63,892 nucleotides of DNA from Nephromyces sp. MM_2019 (GCA_015657535.1 JADHZB010001578.1:1-63892); one strand, 5' to 3'; positions 25,864 through 38,888 are shown, counted from the stretch's first letter. Notes: generated by a model not told the origin, from the sequence alone. Numbers and translations: made by a program.

Positions 25864-26827
25864 TGTGGATAAATTATTGTGTATTATTTGTTTGGTAACG
25901 TCAAATGTTGGGTTTAAGAGCCAATTAACGAAAGTTTATTTGTCAAGCTAAGCTAATAAGTGTAGGCTATAAAGACATGTAATCATCAATATGTAAAACA
26001 AGCAACCAGTTGCTTATCGAAAGACAAAAGCTTAAATATTTTTTAACAAAATTTATATGCTACTAGCGAAATCTGTTAAATGAAAATTCATGAAATAAAA
26101 ATGAGGCTTTCAATTTTAAATACTGTTGAGGTAAAATTCTCGAGGTAGTTAGTTATAAGAAAAACGCTTAATTAAAAAAAAAAATTAAAATTAGGTTAAT
26201 GGTGGTGGACTTTTTTAAAAGTGTGAGTACACACACAAAAATATGCACAACCCAATCGTTCTAGATTTAACACTAACTCCCCAATCTACTACATCAAGCT
26301 TATTTTTACTCATTCTAACCATTACAATTTTGTTATAAACTTATTAGCAGCGAAATCGTCACTATGTATTATGAGTTTGAAGATTTGATTGAGTAAAGCT
26401 ATAAACAGTGTAAACTACTTATTTTAATATAAGACACAATGTACTTGTATAATTAATTTCATGCCAACTTTTGCCGATCTTTCTTACTGAAATTTCTCTC
26501 CTTCCAATACATAAATGGACCATAACAAAATTCATTACTAAATTTATCAAAACATTGTATACCCTAATTTGTTATAATATTAGTGTATATAAATATATTT
26601 ATATAAATTTTGTTTTGAACATTAACCTAAAAGCGTATGCATTAAAACATACACATTTTAATTAAAAAATAATTTTATAAACATCTATTTCTCTGAAACA
26701 TTCTAAACCATAATCTATACTATATATGCTTGAATACTTAATCAAGCATCATACACATTTACATGCACACATCATGGCATGCAATTATCATTATATACAC
26801 CTATAATCACCTTAATGTATTTATTAA

Positions 26828-26863
<36 letters not shown>

Positions 26864-27059
26864 CATTTAGCTGATATATACCTATTTTTAGATTTGTTGT
26901 GTGCGCCAAATTGTTATAAATTTATTTCATTAAGTACTATAAATCTAATAATCAAAGTGATGTATACTTATATAAATGTATGTGTGTTTATGTGTGTGAA
27001 TAATTATTAATAATGTTCGATATGAATAAGTTGACAAAACACAAAATTTAAGAATGTGT

Positions 27060-27062
27060 GTT

Positions 27063-27149
<87 letters not shown>

Positions 27150-27199
27150 NNNNNNNNNNNNNNNNNNNNNNNNNNNNNNNNNNNNNNNNNNNNNNNNNN

Positions 27200-27280
<81 letters not shown>
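27060..27280. repeat. (TG)n microsatellite spanning a sequence gap
   Basis: An almost perfect TG dinucleotide array runs on both sides of the N block, with total length unknown. The array itself is the likely reason the assembly broke here. Confidence 0.97.
27150..27199. other. assembly gap of exactly 50 Ns
   Basis: A run of 50 Ns lies inside the TG array. The round number suggests a placeholder rather than a measured distance, so coordinates to the right are nominal. Confidence 0.98.
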
Positions 27281-27283
<3 letters not shown>

Positions 27284-27841
27284 TATGTATGTATATGAGT
27301 GCGTTTTAGATGTGTGTGTATTATGCGTGTTTATGGTATTATATATATATTTAGCATAGCAGTTTATATATATCTATGATGCATATTTAGATGTGTCCTT
27401 ATCGGTGCAAATTTTAATTCATGTGTCTAAGCATATTCATGTGTGTTTTAATATATTCACATGAGCGCAAATATTCACTAAAATATGTTAAGACATATTC
27501 ATGTGTATGTTAATGTGTTCTCAAATGTGTTAATGTTTACTTATGTGTATGTATATATTTGATATAAAAAATGCCATAAAAAGTCTTTAAAAACTCACGA
27601 AACTTGACCTCATATTACATACACACACACAAATATATATACCTGGTTTATTTTTTTGTGATTTGAGGAATTAATTTAACAAAAATTATAATTAACACAC
27701 ACTTTTAAATATCTATAGATATATAAATATATCTTTAACTACACATAAACATAACCACATATAACTATATGTAGATAAATCAAAAGAACGTGTACTAAAG
27801 CACATTATTTATACACACACATCTTACAACACGCAAACACA

Positions 27842-27875
<34 letters not shown>

Positions 27876-28634
27876 CATATATCTATAACTCTAAAGTAAA
27901 ATTTGTGTAATCACACACATCAATTTAAAAACAATTTCATATGATCCTAATTAATATGTCAATCATGTAACCTTTGTTTGACTCACACACCTTGAATTCT
28001 AATAGCATATATATATATTACACTATAAAATAAAATTAAATACACAAATTTCCTCCTATAGCCCTTTACACACTATAACACTTGACAGTTAAACACAATA
28101 AATACAGACACAAACACACATATACATATATACATATATATACATTCGGGTTGCAAAACTCGATAATTCAAAATTATACATAAGCACACGCATACACATT
28201 GCTACCTTTATTCAACACTTTTGATTACAAAACCATTTACACACTACAAAATTACACACCTCGAACTATAGAGCTCACACACACACTCATCTCGCCACAC
28301 CACTCCACAATACACAAACCTCACGTAATAAAACTCAAACTTTACAACAACATTACACACAAGCCCAGTTTAATCAAGCCTACACATACAAAATAAATCA
28401 GACAAATTTACACAAAATTACACACTTAAACAAACATCTAAGTATACTTTCATAAGTAAATATAACCTTGAAATAGCTAACATACTAAATTTTTTCATTA
28501 CATTAATTTTTAATTAAATACCTCTCCAACTTCGTTAAAGCGTACCCATTTTGAAACTATTTCAAGTTCACACACACACACACACAACTTGAAATTCCTT
28601 AAACAATTGTTATTAAATCTATCATTAGAGGAAG

Positions 28635-30445
28635 ATGAAGGAGAGCAAATTTATGCAACAAGAAGTAAGCTTTCATTTTTAAGCACACACACATAAATCA
28701 CGAATACAAATAACTCACCTACACATCTAACACACACACAAGTTTACAAACGCAAACAAATATTTTCACAAACTCATACACAATAATTTTTTACACAAAC
28801 TCACATACATTTTTCTTCATAAATCCACCCACAAATCCACCCACACGAGCATACACACATATATGCAAACAGCAAGTAACACTCAGTAGTTTAGAAGAAC
28901 AATGTCGAGATTCGTTAACAAATAGTTTGCGGACAGTTTCTGAGAGCTTGAATATTTCATCAAAAACAACGCAAATACTGTCTGATCAAACTGGTAAATA
29001 AACGTATGTGTTTATATATAAATTTGACTTATACATATTATTAGATTAATTACCGATACTTGATGTGATAGTCTTTACATACACATGACTTTATAATAAT
29101 TTCTCCCACATGATTAGATACACATATATTATTATGCTTGTGCATATGAATAAACATAAATTCCCACACACACAAGCGTGCGTGCACTTATATATTCTTC
29201 AATATTTTTTTGTGCATGATCCTAATTTTTACACACACATGATCACACGTAATAAAGTTTTATACACACATTCATATTAGAGCGTCTACACAGAATGAAT
29301 TCAGAGTCAGACAAAATTACAAACAATCTTAATAGGGGTGATCGACTTATTTCAAATATGAAATCTTGGTGGTCTTCTCTGGTGAATTATATTAATTTAG
29401 AAGAAGATACACCGAACAAAAATGTTACACATAAACCATCTTCATACACTAATAATAATCTGAAACCTACATACACCCTTTATACACACAATAATGCTTT
29501 ACACACATCAAAAAGCGATTCACACACTCTATCAAACAACTATATAAAAAAGGAATCCCCAAGAAACCAACTCTATTCATCAAGAAGTGATACACACTCT
29601 CCCTCAAGTCTGCCATTACACATTTATTTTCATATATATACTTACACACACACAATTATCTTATATACATATTTATATACACACACACATTTATATAATA
29701 TTTATATGCACATACACATATTTATTTTATATGTAAAGTTACTAACACACATCTAATAATAAATTATTTCCATCAGATGATCAATTTGAAGAAGAAATTG
29801 ATAAAAATTTGGACCATCTCTCTGATTTGGTTTGATAAATAGATTACACACACACATATATATACATATATAAATATTTTTAAAATTTAGTTATCTACAC
29901 ACACTTTAGCACCTACTTGTAAAATTTTCTTTTTTTTGAAACATGCAACAACATTCTCTACATAGTTTTACCTTCCCAATATTCATACACACTCTAAACA
30001 TTTTTACATAGTATTTCTACGTACTCTACACATTTTTACACACTCAATATTTTTACGTACTCTACACATTTTTACACACTCAATATTTCTACGTACTCTA
30101 CACTTTTTTACACACCTTACACATTTTTACACACCTAACACATTTCTACACATACTAATACATATATATTTATGCCCTTAGGTTAAAAGTCTCCACTCAC
30201 AAGCCAAATCAATCAACACTGAATTAATAGATCAGAACTCTATGGTGTGTAAACTATTATTATTGTTGTTTTATTATGTATGTGTAATTTTTAATTGTGT
30301 ATATGCGTGGGTGTGTGCGTATAAGTATTAAGCATATTTATGTATATATATATATATACAGCTGGATGGCATATCAACCAAAATTACAAACAACTCAAAC
30401 CGAATGAAATTACAAAGCAAAGAAATACAAAAACTTTATAAATGA
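28635..30445 (+). CDS. SNAP-25/SNAP-29-type Qbc SNARE
   Basis: A soluble SNARE supplying both Qb and Qc helices to a membrane-fusion complex. Exons 28635-28664, 28873-28993, 29281-29607, 29777-29829, 30182-30244, 30362-30445, giving 225 aa. The first SNARE motif (about residues 12-70) has the heptad pattern of SNAP-25 with Gln49 in LSDQTERLHRM at the zero layer. The second (about 162-225) has Gln195 in ELIDQNSMLDGI. There is no transmembrane segment, and no cysteine in the linker, so it resembles SNAP-29/47 rather than palmitoylated SNAP-25. The linker (~78-158) is Ser/Asn/Thr/His-rich, apparently derived from CA-rich DNA. An in-frame stop lies just upstream of the start ATG. The only cysteine is Cys21. 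Confidence 0.88.
29985..30150. repeat. 36-bp tandem repeat in a SNARE intron
   Basis: The unit containing GTACTCTACACATTTTTACA recurs at 30,021, 30,057 and 30,093 (period 36 bp), flanked by shorter degenerate copies of CTACACATTTTTACACAC. It lies inside the intron between SNARE exons 4 and 5. Confidence 0.8.
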
Positions 30446-30838
30446 TTAGATCAATTTAACTATATATTTTCAACTTCAACATCAAACTATCTACACACAC
30501 ACATAGATACATTTATATATTGCATGTGTGTATGTATGTATGTAAATTAATTTATTTTATTACATTTTTTTAATAGTGAAAATAATGTGTAATGACATTA
30601 TAATTTTTTGAGGTTAAAATCACAAGAAATTTAAACATACACATTCTTATATATTACGCTAGAATGTGTGTGTATCTTAAAAATAGCTTTACACAATATA
30701 TATAGCAGATCATTGTGTGTGTGTATGTACATATGTATACTTATATAACTGTATGGTTACAGTATATATATATAGTATGTTGTTGTGCATGTGTGTGTTG
30801 TGTGTGTGTGTGTGTTGGGTGTGTGTGTGTGAGTGTTT
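30446..30838. other. convergent spacer between SNARE and 7TM genes
   Basis: This short intergenic region contains TG-rich microsatellites (30,713-30,830). No gene or RNA was recognised. Confidence 0.55.
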
Positions 30839-31674
30839 TTATATATTGTTGATGTATTTATCATTTGGTTTGAATATATCATCAAATTTGAGGTATGTAA
30901 TACATACAAAAAACGTCCAAGTAGAAATGTGTGGTACAAAATAATTGTCCCAAATTAGGCCATAAACAGAAATATAAAACAAAATAGAGCATATCCATAT
31001 AATCCCTATTGCAATTATCATCCTGTGAGTGTGCATAAATATAGTAAATTATATGTATGTTTACAGTAATGTGTGTTTGTGTTTAGTGTTGTGTGTGTTT
31101 GTTTAGTGTTGTGGGTGAGTTTTCAGTGTTGTGTATTTTTGATTAGTCCTCTTGGTGCGTTTAGTGCAATGTTGTGTGTCTATAGTGATATATATGTGTA
31201 TTCATGATTATAGAGTGATGTGTGTATGAAAATGTGATTTGTGTGTATATGTAGAGTCTTAGGTGTGTAATGGTGATAGATATAAATAATATCAAGTGAA
31301 GCCTAAAAGAGGTGGAAATAGTTCTCTATCTTACAAACATATGTCTACGGAGTGAAATATATTTACAACATTTTGATAACTCCTATATAATCCCACAACG
31401 TATAAAACACACACAGTACATGCACAAAACACACACAGTACATACACAAAACACACACAGTACATACACAATACCCAGACGTAACATAAGCACAAAATAA
31501 GTACAATACACACCATATACATTATTGTTAATATAAAACTATCAAGATTTACCATAGCCAATGATATTCCAAAGTGGGTGTTCGTTTTCTAGGGTGTATA
31601 TCAGTCTGTTTATAAATGTGTATATAAGCATTACACACATGCATATAATATAAATTATATAAATCTAGAATACG

Positions 31675-31717
<43 letters not shown>

Positions 31718-32481
31718 TTATAGACCTGTAAAACATGGCTGAGAGTGCTGAATAGCCAAGCAGACATAAAAGCTAAGAGTAAACCTGTCACAATATTAAT
31801 GGGAGCACCAAAGCCTACACACATATATATATACACATACAAACACATTATTTTGTACATAATTACATATATATAATCACACACACAAAACGTACACATA
31901 AATACACACATATATATAATCACACAAACCCACTATATACATAAAACAATATGCAACACATAACAACCCTAATAATTTGAAATGTGTATATTTTTTACAC
32001 ATTTTATTTACCAAGTAGCCAACAAAGTGTTATGTTGAATATAGAGTAAGTAATTATTGAAATTTGCAATAGTGCTTGTATGAAGTAGATAAATGATGCA
32101 CCCGATAAATTATATCTACACACACACATGTTAATATATATATATATGTATATTCGAGTGTAGGTGTATGTTTATATATACATATATAGTCTTTGTATGT
32201 ATGTTTGTGTATGTGTATAAACATGTGTGTATATGTGTATGTGTGTGTAAGTATGAGTGTCTGTGTATGAGTTTGTGCGTGTGTATATGTAAATATATAT
32301 ATAACTTTAAATATATGTATATATGTGTATTAAATATGTAACCTGTTATCATAAATTACAAAATAATTTGATAAAACAAAGGGGTCCCTAAATTTTCGAA
32401 CAACTAAGCCAATGGAACAGATGCTCAAAAAGCATTCAATAAATACAAATTCTGATATAGGTGAGCCACTGTTGAAGCTAT

Positions 32482-32518
<37 letters not shown>

Positions 32519-35178
32519 ACATTACATATTTAAATGAATTGTAGATATACACACACATATGTAGCATTCATTATTCAAAAAATATGAATTATATATTCCC
32601 AAAGCCACCCCTAAAAATGTGTAAATCAAGCTAAATGTGTGTGAAAATGTGTGTGCAACACCATATGTCCCAGCAAAAATATGGTGTATAAAAAGTGTAT
32701 GAAATACCATATATCTCATCAGTGATATGTGTGTGCAGCACCATAAATGCTATCAAAAATATATGTGTGCAGCACCATAAATGCTATCAAAAATATGTGT
32801 GTGTAAAAAAAATTTACAACACCATATATCCCATCAAAAATGTGTAAACTTACTTTCCAAATTTAGAGGGGTTATCTGTAGTTATTACACACGTTGTAGT
32901 AAGTTGTGTGTAAGGTTGAAGTGAACTAAATATCCTCCAACCTAACAGTGAGGCGTGAAGGCTTAATAAAAAAATTGAAAAAATTGTGGTCTGCCACATC
33001 GCTAAAAAAATCAAAAATTGTATAAAAAAAGGTATAAACACATATAGGAATGAATAATGTGTGTGTGTGTTGGGTTTTGGATGTGTTGTGTTAGGTGTGT
33101 GTATAAGTTATGGGTATGTATTTATACATGCTTATAAAACGTGTGTATTGATATAGTGAGAGTTTTTATACCTATTTAATTGTGGGTGTGTTTTGGTATA
33201 TGTATACATGTATATAATAGTGTATCTATCTATAAATATTATGATCAAGAGCAAAACTGAGGCACAGTTTACATACATATGTTGGTTTATGATATTGGTG
33301 TGCAAATAAATAATGCTATTAGAACAAAATTTTAGGTGAAAATAAAAGATAACAGAAAATACAAAGGCTTATATCTACTTAAAAATCATCCTTTTGAGTA
33401 GTATTTTTTATTCACACTTGATTTGTGTGTGTAAGGTAAGGTAAATTAAGAAAATCTACACGTTTGCACACACACCATCATGCTGTGTGTAGGTCAAGAT
33501 GTGTATAGAAACTTACTATTCCAATCAAGGCCCATAAATTCAAAGGGAATCTTATACTGAGAACTATTAGTAATATCTTGTGGGGTATCTGGTTCTTCTA
33601 TTAAAACATAAATAACACACACACACATATATATATATATATATTATACATAAAATATATATACACCATAATTACATTCCATATACAAATTATAAATACA
33701 CTCCATCTAAAATCGTTGCACACATACACATATATCATGTATATCATCATACATAAACACACATGTATCATATATATCATCCCACACCTATACCCACCAT
33801 AAATATCACCACACACATACACAAACACACACCCGCCACCCACCTAATTGATATTGATCATCATCCGGGTGTGTGTCAATGTGAATTTCACTAAAATGGG
33901 TAGGGTTATAAACTCTTGAGAGTTTATTAGGAGATGTGTGTATGTGTGTGGAATCTCTAATTGATTTCATTTTCTTATCAACCCATATATCATCTTCATC
34001 AAATATTTCAGTGTCTGAAATATCATTAAAGTTATTTTCTTTGTCTGACCCCTTATTTGTTAAGTAAGCAGAGGAAGGTTGGGAGCGTGAATTTATAATA
34101 ATATTATCTGAATTTTTATCGTATGTGTGTGCGTGTTGTTTGAGTTGTACAAGTTTGTGTAAGTTGTTAGTAGGTGTTCGTTTTGTGTGTGACTCATTTG
34201 GCTCATCACTTGATGAATGAGCTGTTGGACAATTTGTATAACGTGATTTTGTACGTACAGGCCTATGCCAAATAAACACATTTATAAGGGCCTGTGTAGC
34301 TATCAGAAACAATACAAATCCGTGCTCTATGTGTTTAGATCCATGGCAAGATGTGTAATATATAAGTGCTAGAAAATTAATACGTACACACAAAAGGAGG
34401 GCTTTAGTTTAGTTATGGGTGGGGGTGTGTAACTTGTATGCACACAAAAAGTGATGGGTTTATTTTAGAGAGTGAGAATGGAAGGGGTGTGTGGAGTGTA
34501 TGTGTAATTTGTATACACGCACAAAAAGAGGGGAATAATTCGTGGGGATTTGTGTGTGGGGGGGAGATGATTGTATGTGCATACAATTATGATTATATCA
34601 TTTGGTGGGAGGTGGATATGGGGGGGCTTGGTGCGATTTTATAGGGTTTTATGTTTGGTTTGAGGGAGGGGGTGTGAGAGGATCTTATGAACACTTGTAT
34701 ATACACATATATATATTTGTATACAAATATCCTTAGGTGCTTATATGTATGTATATATATATATATATATACATACATTTAATCATATAATATTAATTTA
34801 AGAATTAAAAATTAGATCAAAATATTATACAAAAACATTTACAAATGAGTATTTATATATATGCACACTTACAAACCCAGCTCTCTCACCCCCCAAACAC
34901 ACACAGAGTAACCCATCTGACACCTAACCACACACACACACAGAGTAGCCCCACACCCTATCTCATACACAGTATATATTCAGCTGTTTTTAAATTCAAA
35001 TAAGTATTAATCGGGCTAGGTATAATGTATTTGTGAGATAGTTATGTAAAGTAAACATACTTTCATAGTCTAAGTGTGTACACAAAATCGAAGTTGTAAG
35101 AGTGGCGATCGCTAAAATTAAGTAAAAGAAGGAGACCGTGTTAGGTCGGAAAATGTGTAAGTCGTTTTGTCGTTCCAT
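30839..35178 (-). CDS. unrecognised seven-helix membrane protein
   Basis: Ten exons in transcript order: 35061-35178, 33844-34368, 33517-33597, 32854-33001, 32343-32477, 32012-32115, 31726-31814, 31553-31588, 31339-31382, 30839-31022, giving about 487 aa. Predicted membrane helices include NTVSFFYLILAIATLTTSIL, GFVLFLIATQALINVFIW, TTIFSIFLLSLHASLLGW, FVFIECFLSICSIGLVV, a stretch with FIYFIQALLQISIITYSIF, INIVTGLLLAFMSAWLF and MIIAIGIIWICSILFYISV: seven in all. After helix 2 there is a long hydrophilic loop (~130 residues) rich in His, Asn, Ser and Asp/Glu. A conserved-looking VRKFRDPFVLSN follows helix 4. The family is not recognised; seven helices allow a receptor-like or transporter-like reading but nothing decides it. 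The last intron can be spliced two ways that both keep an open frame (see findings); the version chosen ends in a helix plus a polar tail. Confidence 0.74.
31676..31714. repeat. (AC)n microsatellite in 7TM intron
   Basis: About 19 uninterrupted AC units lie in the intron between exons 7 and 8 of the membrane-protein gene. Confidence 0.95.
32645..32845. repeat. five-copy degenerate intronic repeat
   Basis: A unit like GCAGCACCATAAATGCTATC followed by AAAAATAT recurs five times, with cores near 32,657, 32,704, 32,737, 32,771 and 32,820. Copies 3 and 4 are almost identical and 34 bp apart; the others are more diverged and 33-49 bp apart. The array lies in the intron between exons 4 and 5 of the membrane-protein gene. 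Confidence 0.75.
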
Positions 35179-38100
35179 TTGATAGTTAAATGTTAGTGAA
35201 CATGTGTGTGTGTAAGTTTATGTGAGTGTGTGTGGTGGAGGGGGGGGGGCTGATGTGTGTATGGGTGATGGGTGTCAGTATGAGTGATGTGTTTGGTGTG
35301 TGTGGAATAAGTCTGTGAGCGTACGGTTATGTGGGTGAACGCTTGGGTTATGTGTGTGAACGCATGTGTTGTGTGTTTATGTATAGGGGTATGTGGCCGA
35401 TGATTATGAGCATGGGTGTGTAGGGAGATTTGTCTGCGTTTAGGATTGTCTAGGGAGATATAGGTGTGATATATGTGTGAGTAGTTAGTAGATATATATC
35501 AGTATGAATATTTGCAGGGGTGTGCGTGTGTAAAGATGTGTGGCTAGGTGTATGGGTATTAGTAAGTGTAGGGATGTGTTTGTATACAAGTGTCTATTTA
35601 GGTGTGTGTTGCGAGTACTTAAGTTAGTGTGCTTATGTATTGGTTTGTAGGTAGATCTGTATTTCTAGATATGTGTGTTGGCTTGTGTGTTAGCAACTGT
35701 GGGCATATATATGTTTAAATGGGGCATATATATATTTAAATAGGTGTGCTTGTGTGTGAGTAATTTTGGTCTAATAAATTATCTAGGATGTGTGTGAGTG
35801 TTTTTGGTCTATTAAATTATCTAGGATGTGTGCGAGTATTGTGTGTACATGAATTGTGTGTGATTGTATAAGATATATGTATATGTGAGTGTGTATGTAA
35901 GATGTGTGGGTGCTTAAAAAATTGTGTAAAGATTAGATTGCATGTGTGTGTGTATATGAGTAAGCAGTTATAATCTACCCATATTGTGTATATCTTTGTG
36001 TATGTGCACTTGTTTGTCTGTGTTTATTATATATATACCAATGTGTGTGCTTGCGTAAATATAAGTACTATTTATGGATATATATATCATATTTATCTCA
36101 GTGTAAGTATACATGTGTGGATTTATGTACAAGAGTGTGTATCTCTATCTCTACGTACGTGTGTGCCACTGCGTCAGTCAACTTTTCTGTATAATAAATT
36201 TTATAGAATTAGATAAAATAGTACTGCATGTGTGATTGCAAGTTTATATTTTTAATTGGTGTGTTTTGTAGGCAAAAATCATGTTATAAAATATATTGAT
36301 TAAACATATTGGTACAAACACATTCTTTATATTTAATTAACTTAAGAGTTTATGTAAATTGTATAAAATTTATATAAAAAACTTATACAAAGTTATATTT
36401 TTACATAAACACACAACATCCACGAATTATATAATTTAATATTAATAATTTACCGAGTGCAGATCACATGATAGCTTTTACCTAGTGTAATCTACACATT
36501 TGCATAGCTCACATACTTTCCTACACATAGACACACTGCACCCTAAATACACAAGGTACACACTCTGCATTCTTCATACACGACATCTACACAATATACC
36601 TATACACAAATGAAAATCAAAATATGACACTCTATACGTACACTTGACACAGTAATACTAGATATACTAACCTAACTAAACTAATAGCGTTAGTGTACAT
36701 ACACTAAAATAACACAAAATTAGATATAATGACACAGCCTAAGTCTAGTTCAAGCTAACCTAATAAGAGTAAACTAAACGTGTTTCTATATAAAGACTAA
36801 AAGAAACTAAGGCTAAAAACCATGCAGAAAAATACGAATAATTAAACTCTATTCAAATATCTTCATCCACCATAGTTATAGGTGTGTGAAATAAAAAAGA
36901 AACTGATAAATCTAAGTCATTTATCCCTGACTAACTTGAAGATATTACAATGTGTATGTTTGATATCTCCACGAAAGAAAAACAAAATTGTCAAGCAACT
37001 AGAAATGATTTTAATTTAAAATGATAGTTTAAGTTGTACATACACTCGGCAAATATAGCCTAGCATTAATATAACATAAATTAAACATTCCACAAGTATC
37101 CCCGTTTAGCCAAAAGTTGATTTTCTCATCTTGCTCCAAGCACAAAAAAAATAAGTGTCAAATTTGGATTCAGCTAAAAAACTTCAAAAATAAGGGTCAA
37201 AGTAAAGAGTAAAAGTTTTAAATTCCATTTTAACAATAAGAATCTTAAAAAGGTGCATGAAGATTTGTAATCATTATTTGCCAGGTGTAGTTCTATTTAG
37301 AAAATTACCGATAATATCATTCTTCTATGTACAGTCGCTTTAAGCTTTCAAATTGCACCGTTAAGTGAAAAAAAAGAAAAAAGTAAAATGTTGTTTTTCA
37401 AGGAATTCTCCAACTGAAATAAGATATTGTTTAAATAATTGTAGAAGTTGTGAAAATGTATAATAATTTATAATGTTCAAAATTTTTATGCTGATTAAAT
37501 TGAGTATGGTATTGAAAACAGGTTTGAAAATCGAAATTATCACACAAATGTAAGTACTGTGTTTGAGTGTAGTTACATCTATCAAGATATAATTAACAAA
37601 AGTTTTCCTAAGAAAAACTAATTGACCCTTTCTGTGTTAAACTCAGCTTAATTCAGCTTTGTACGTGTGTGTATATCTGTGCATTTATTTGTAGAGGCAC
37701 AATTTCATTAAAATGACTAAAGCTTGTGCACACTTTGTAATTCGATCACTTAATGTTGTTAATTTTAGTTGTTATTTTTTGTAAAAACATTTTAAATAAT
37801 GCTTCTTTTATAACTACACAATCATATATACAACAAATTATCCCTAATAAATTTAACATACAAACACATTGCAAATACGCACATCACACACACATATCAA
37901 CGAACACCTTGTGCAAACATACTTTTTACATATATTATTCAAACTCACATAATTAACTATTAGCACCCATATATTACTGACCTACACAATATCTACACAA
38001 AAATATTATCCATAAATTGTTACTCATACATTACTTATACGCATATTATACAAATATACTTAACACACACATTGTTCATACATATTGCATAAACTCATTT

Positions 38101-38888
38101 TTCACCCACCGTGTACACACATTATTTTGATAAGACACCTTGTGACCACTAATTCTTCAAATTTATCTCTAATTTTTTATATATATACTTCATTTTTTAA
38201 AGCTACACACAACTATATAATTAGACAAATCATATAGACACATGAACTTTAGCCTTATTATATCCTTCAATATACACCCACAAAGCCTTATCATATTGCC
38301 CAATACAGAATTAACTTTTACTACACAACCAAGTTATACCTAACAAAACGCACCCTAACTATACAAACCAGTTCAAAAACCCCCGAACACTCTTTATAAA
38401 ACGATTATAAAATGAAAATGATCCACACACTTATTACAAATTACTAGTATTTTGAAAATTAATCAAATTAATTGTTCTACAGAGCGTAAATAGGAGTCCC
38501 TAACAACTTTGGTATGTGTATATTACTTTATAAATTTTGCAAACTACCCTGTGTGTATGTGCACACATTTATATAACTTCTAATAAAATAGGGAAGTCAT
38601 CCAAGCTGCATGTATAATATAATGTATATACATACAGTGTTTAACTGATGTGTATATATATTATCTCACAAATTCAAAAGAGATATAGATATATTAAACA
38701 AATCACACCTTGAATGTGTATATCATCTTCTACAACAATAACACACTGTGTGTAAATACCACTTCATCAGCTCATTAAGGCAATCTTTAGTGGTAATTTA
38801 TATCATTATAATTTTACACACAAAAATCACACATACACACTCAAGAATTTGATTTTACATATGGATATCTCTCGAAAACTATGACAAT
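35179..38888. other. divergent intergenic region with a TG-to-CA switch
   Basis: About 3.7 kb between divergent starts. From 35,180 to ~36,240 the + strand is TG-rich; from ~36,400 to 38,890 it is CA-rich, so each half shows CA in the transcribed direction of the adjacent gene. A 38-39 bp duplication (TTTTGGTCTAxTAAATTATC core) lies at 35,751-35,828. Short GC-richer segments with splice-like borders at ~38,490-38,515, 38,590-38,612 and 38,765-38,795 may be exons of a small unresolved gene (see findings). The 75-codon AT-rich open frame at 37,361-37,585 on the minus strand is not convincing. Confidence 0.5.

Larger units (their letters stand above)
25864..28634. other. intergenic region with dense CA/TG repeats and an assembly gap
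   Basis: About 2.8 kb between divergent genes. The left ~350 bp (to about 26,215) resembles the repeat-poor block. From 26,221 CA motifs begin, followed by a (TA) run at about 26,833-26,861, a long (TG) array interrupted by Ns, TG-rich DNA to ~27,600, then CA-rich DNA to the SNARE gene. No exon was recognised; the long Cys-Val open frames across the TG array are translation artefacts. Confidence 0.6.

Noticed and set aside
27054..27359. Long Cys-Val open frames in three phases across the TG array
   Set aside because: Pure translation of a TG microsatellite with an N gap; no splice context, no conservation expected.
37361..37585. 74-codon minus-strand open frame
   Set aside because: AT-rich, no splice partner, amino acids follow base composition only.
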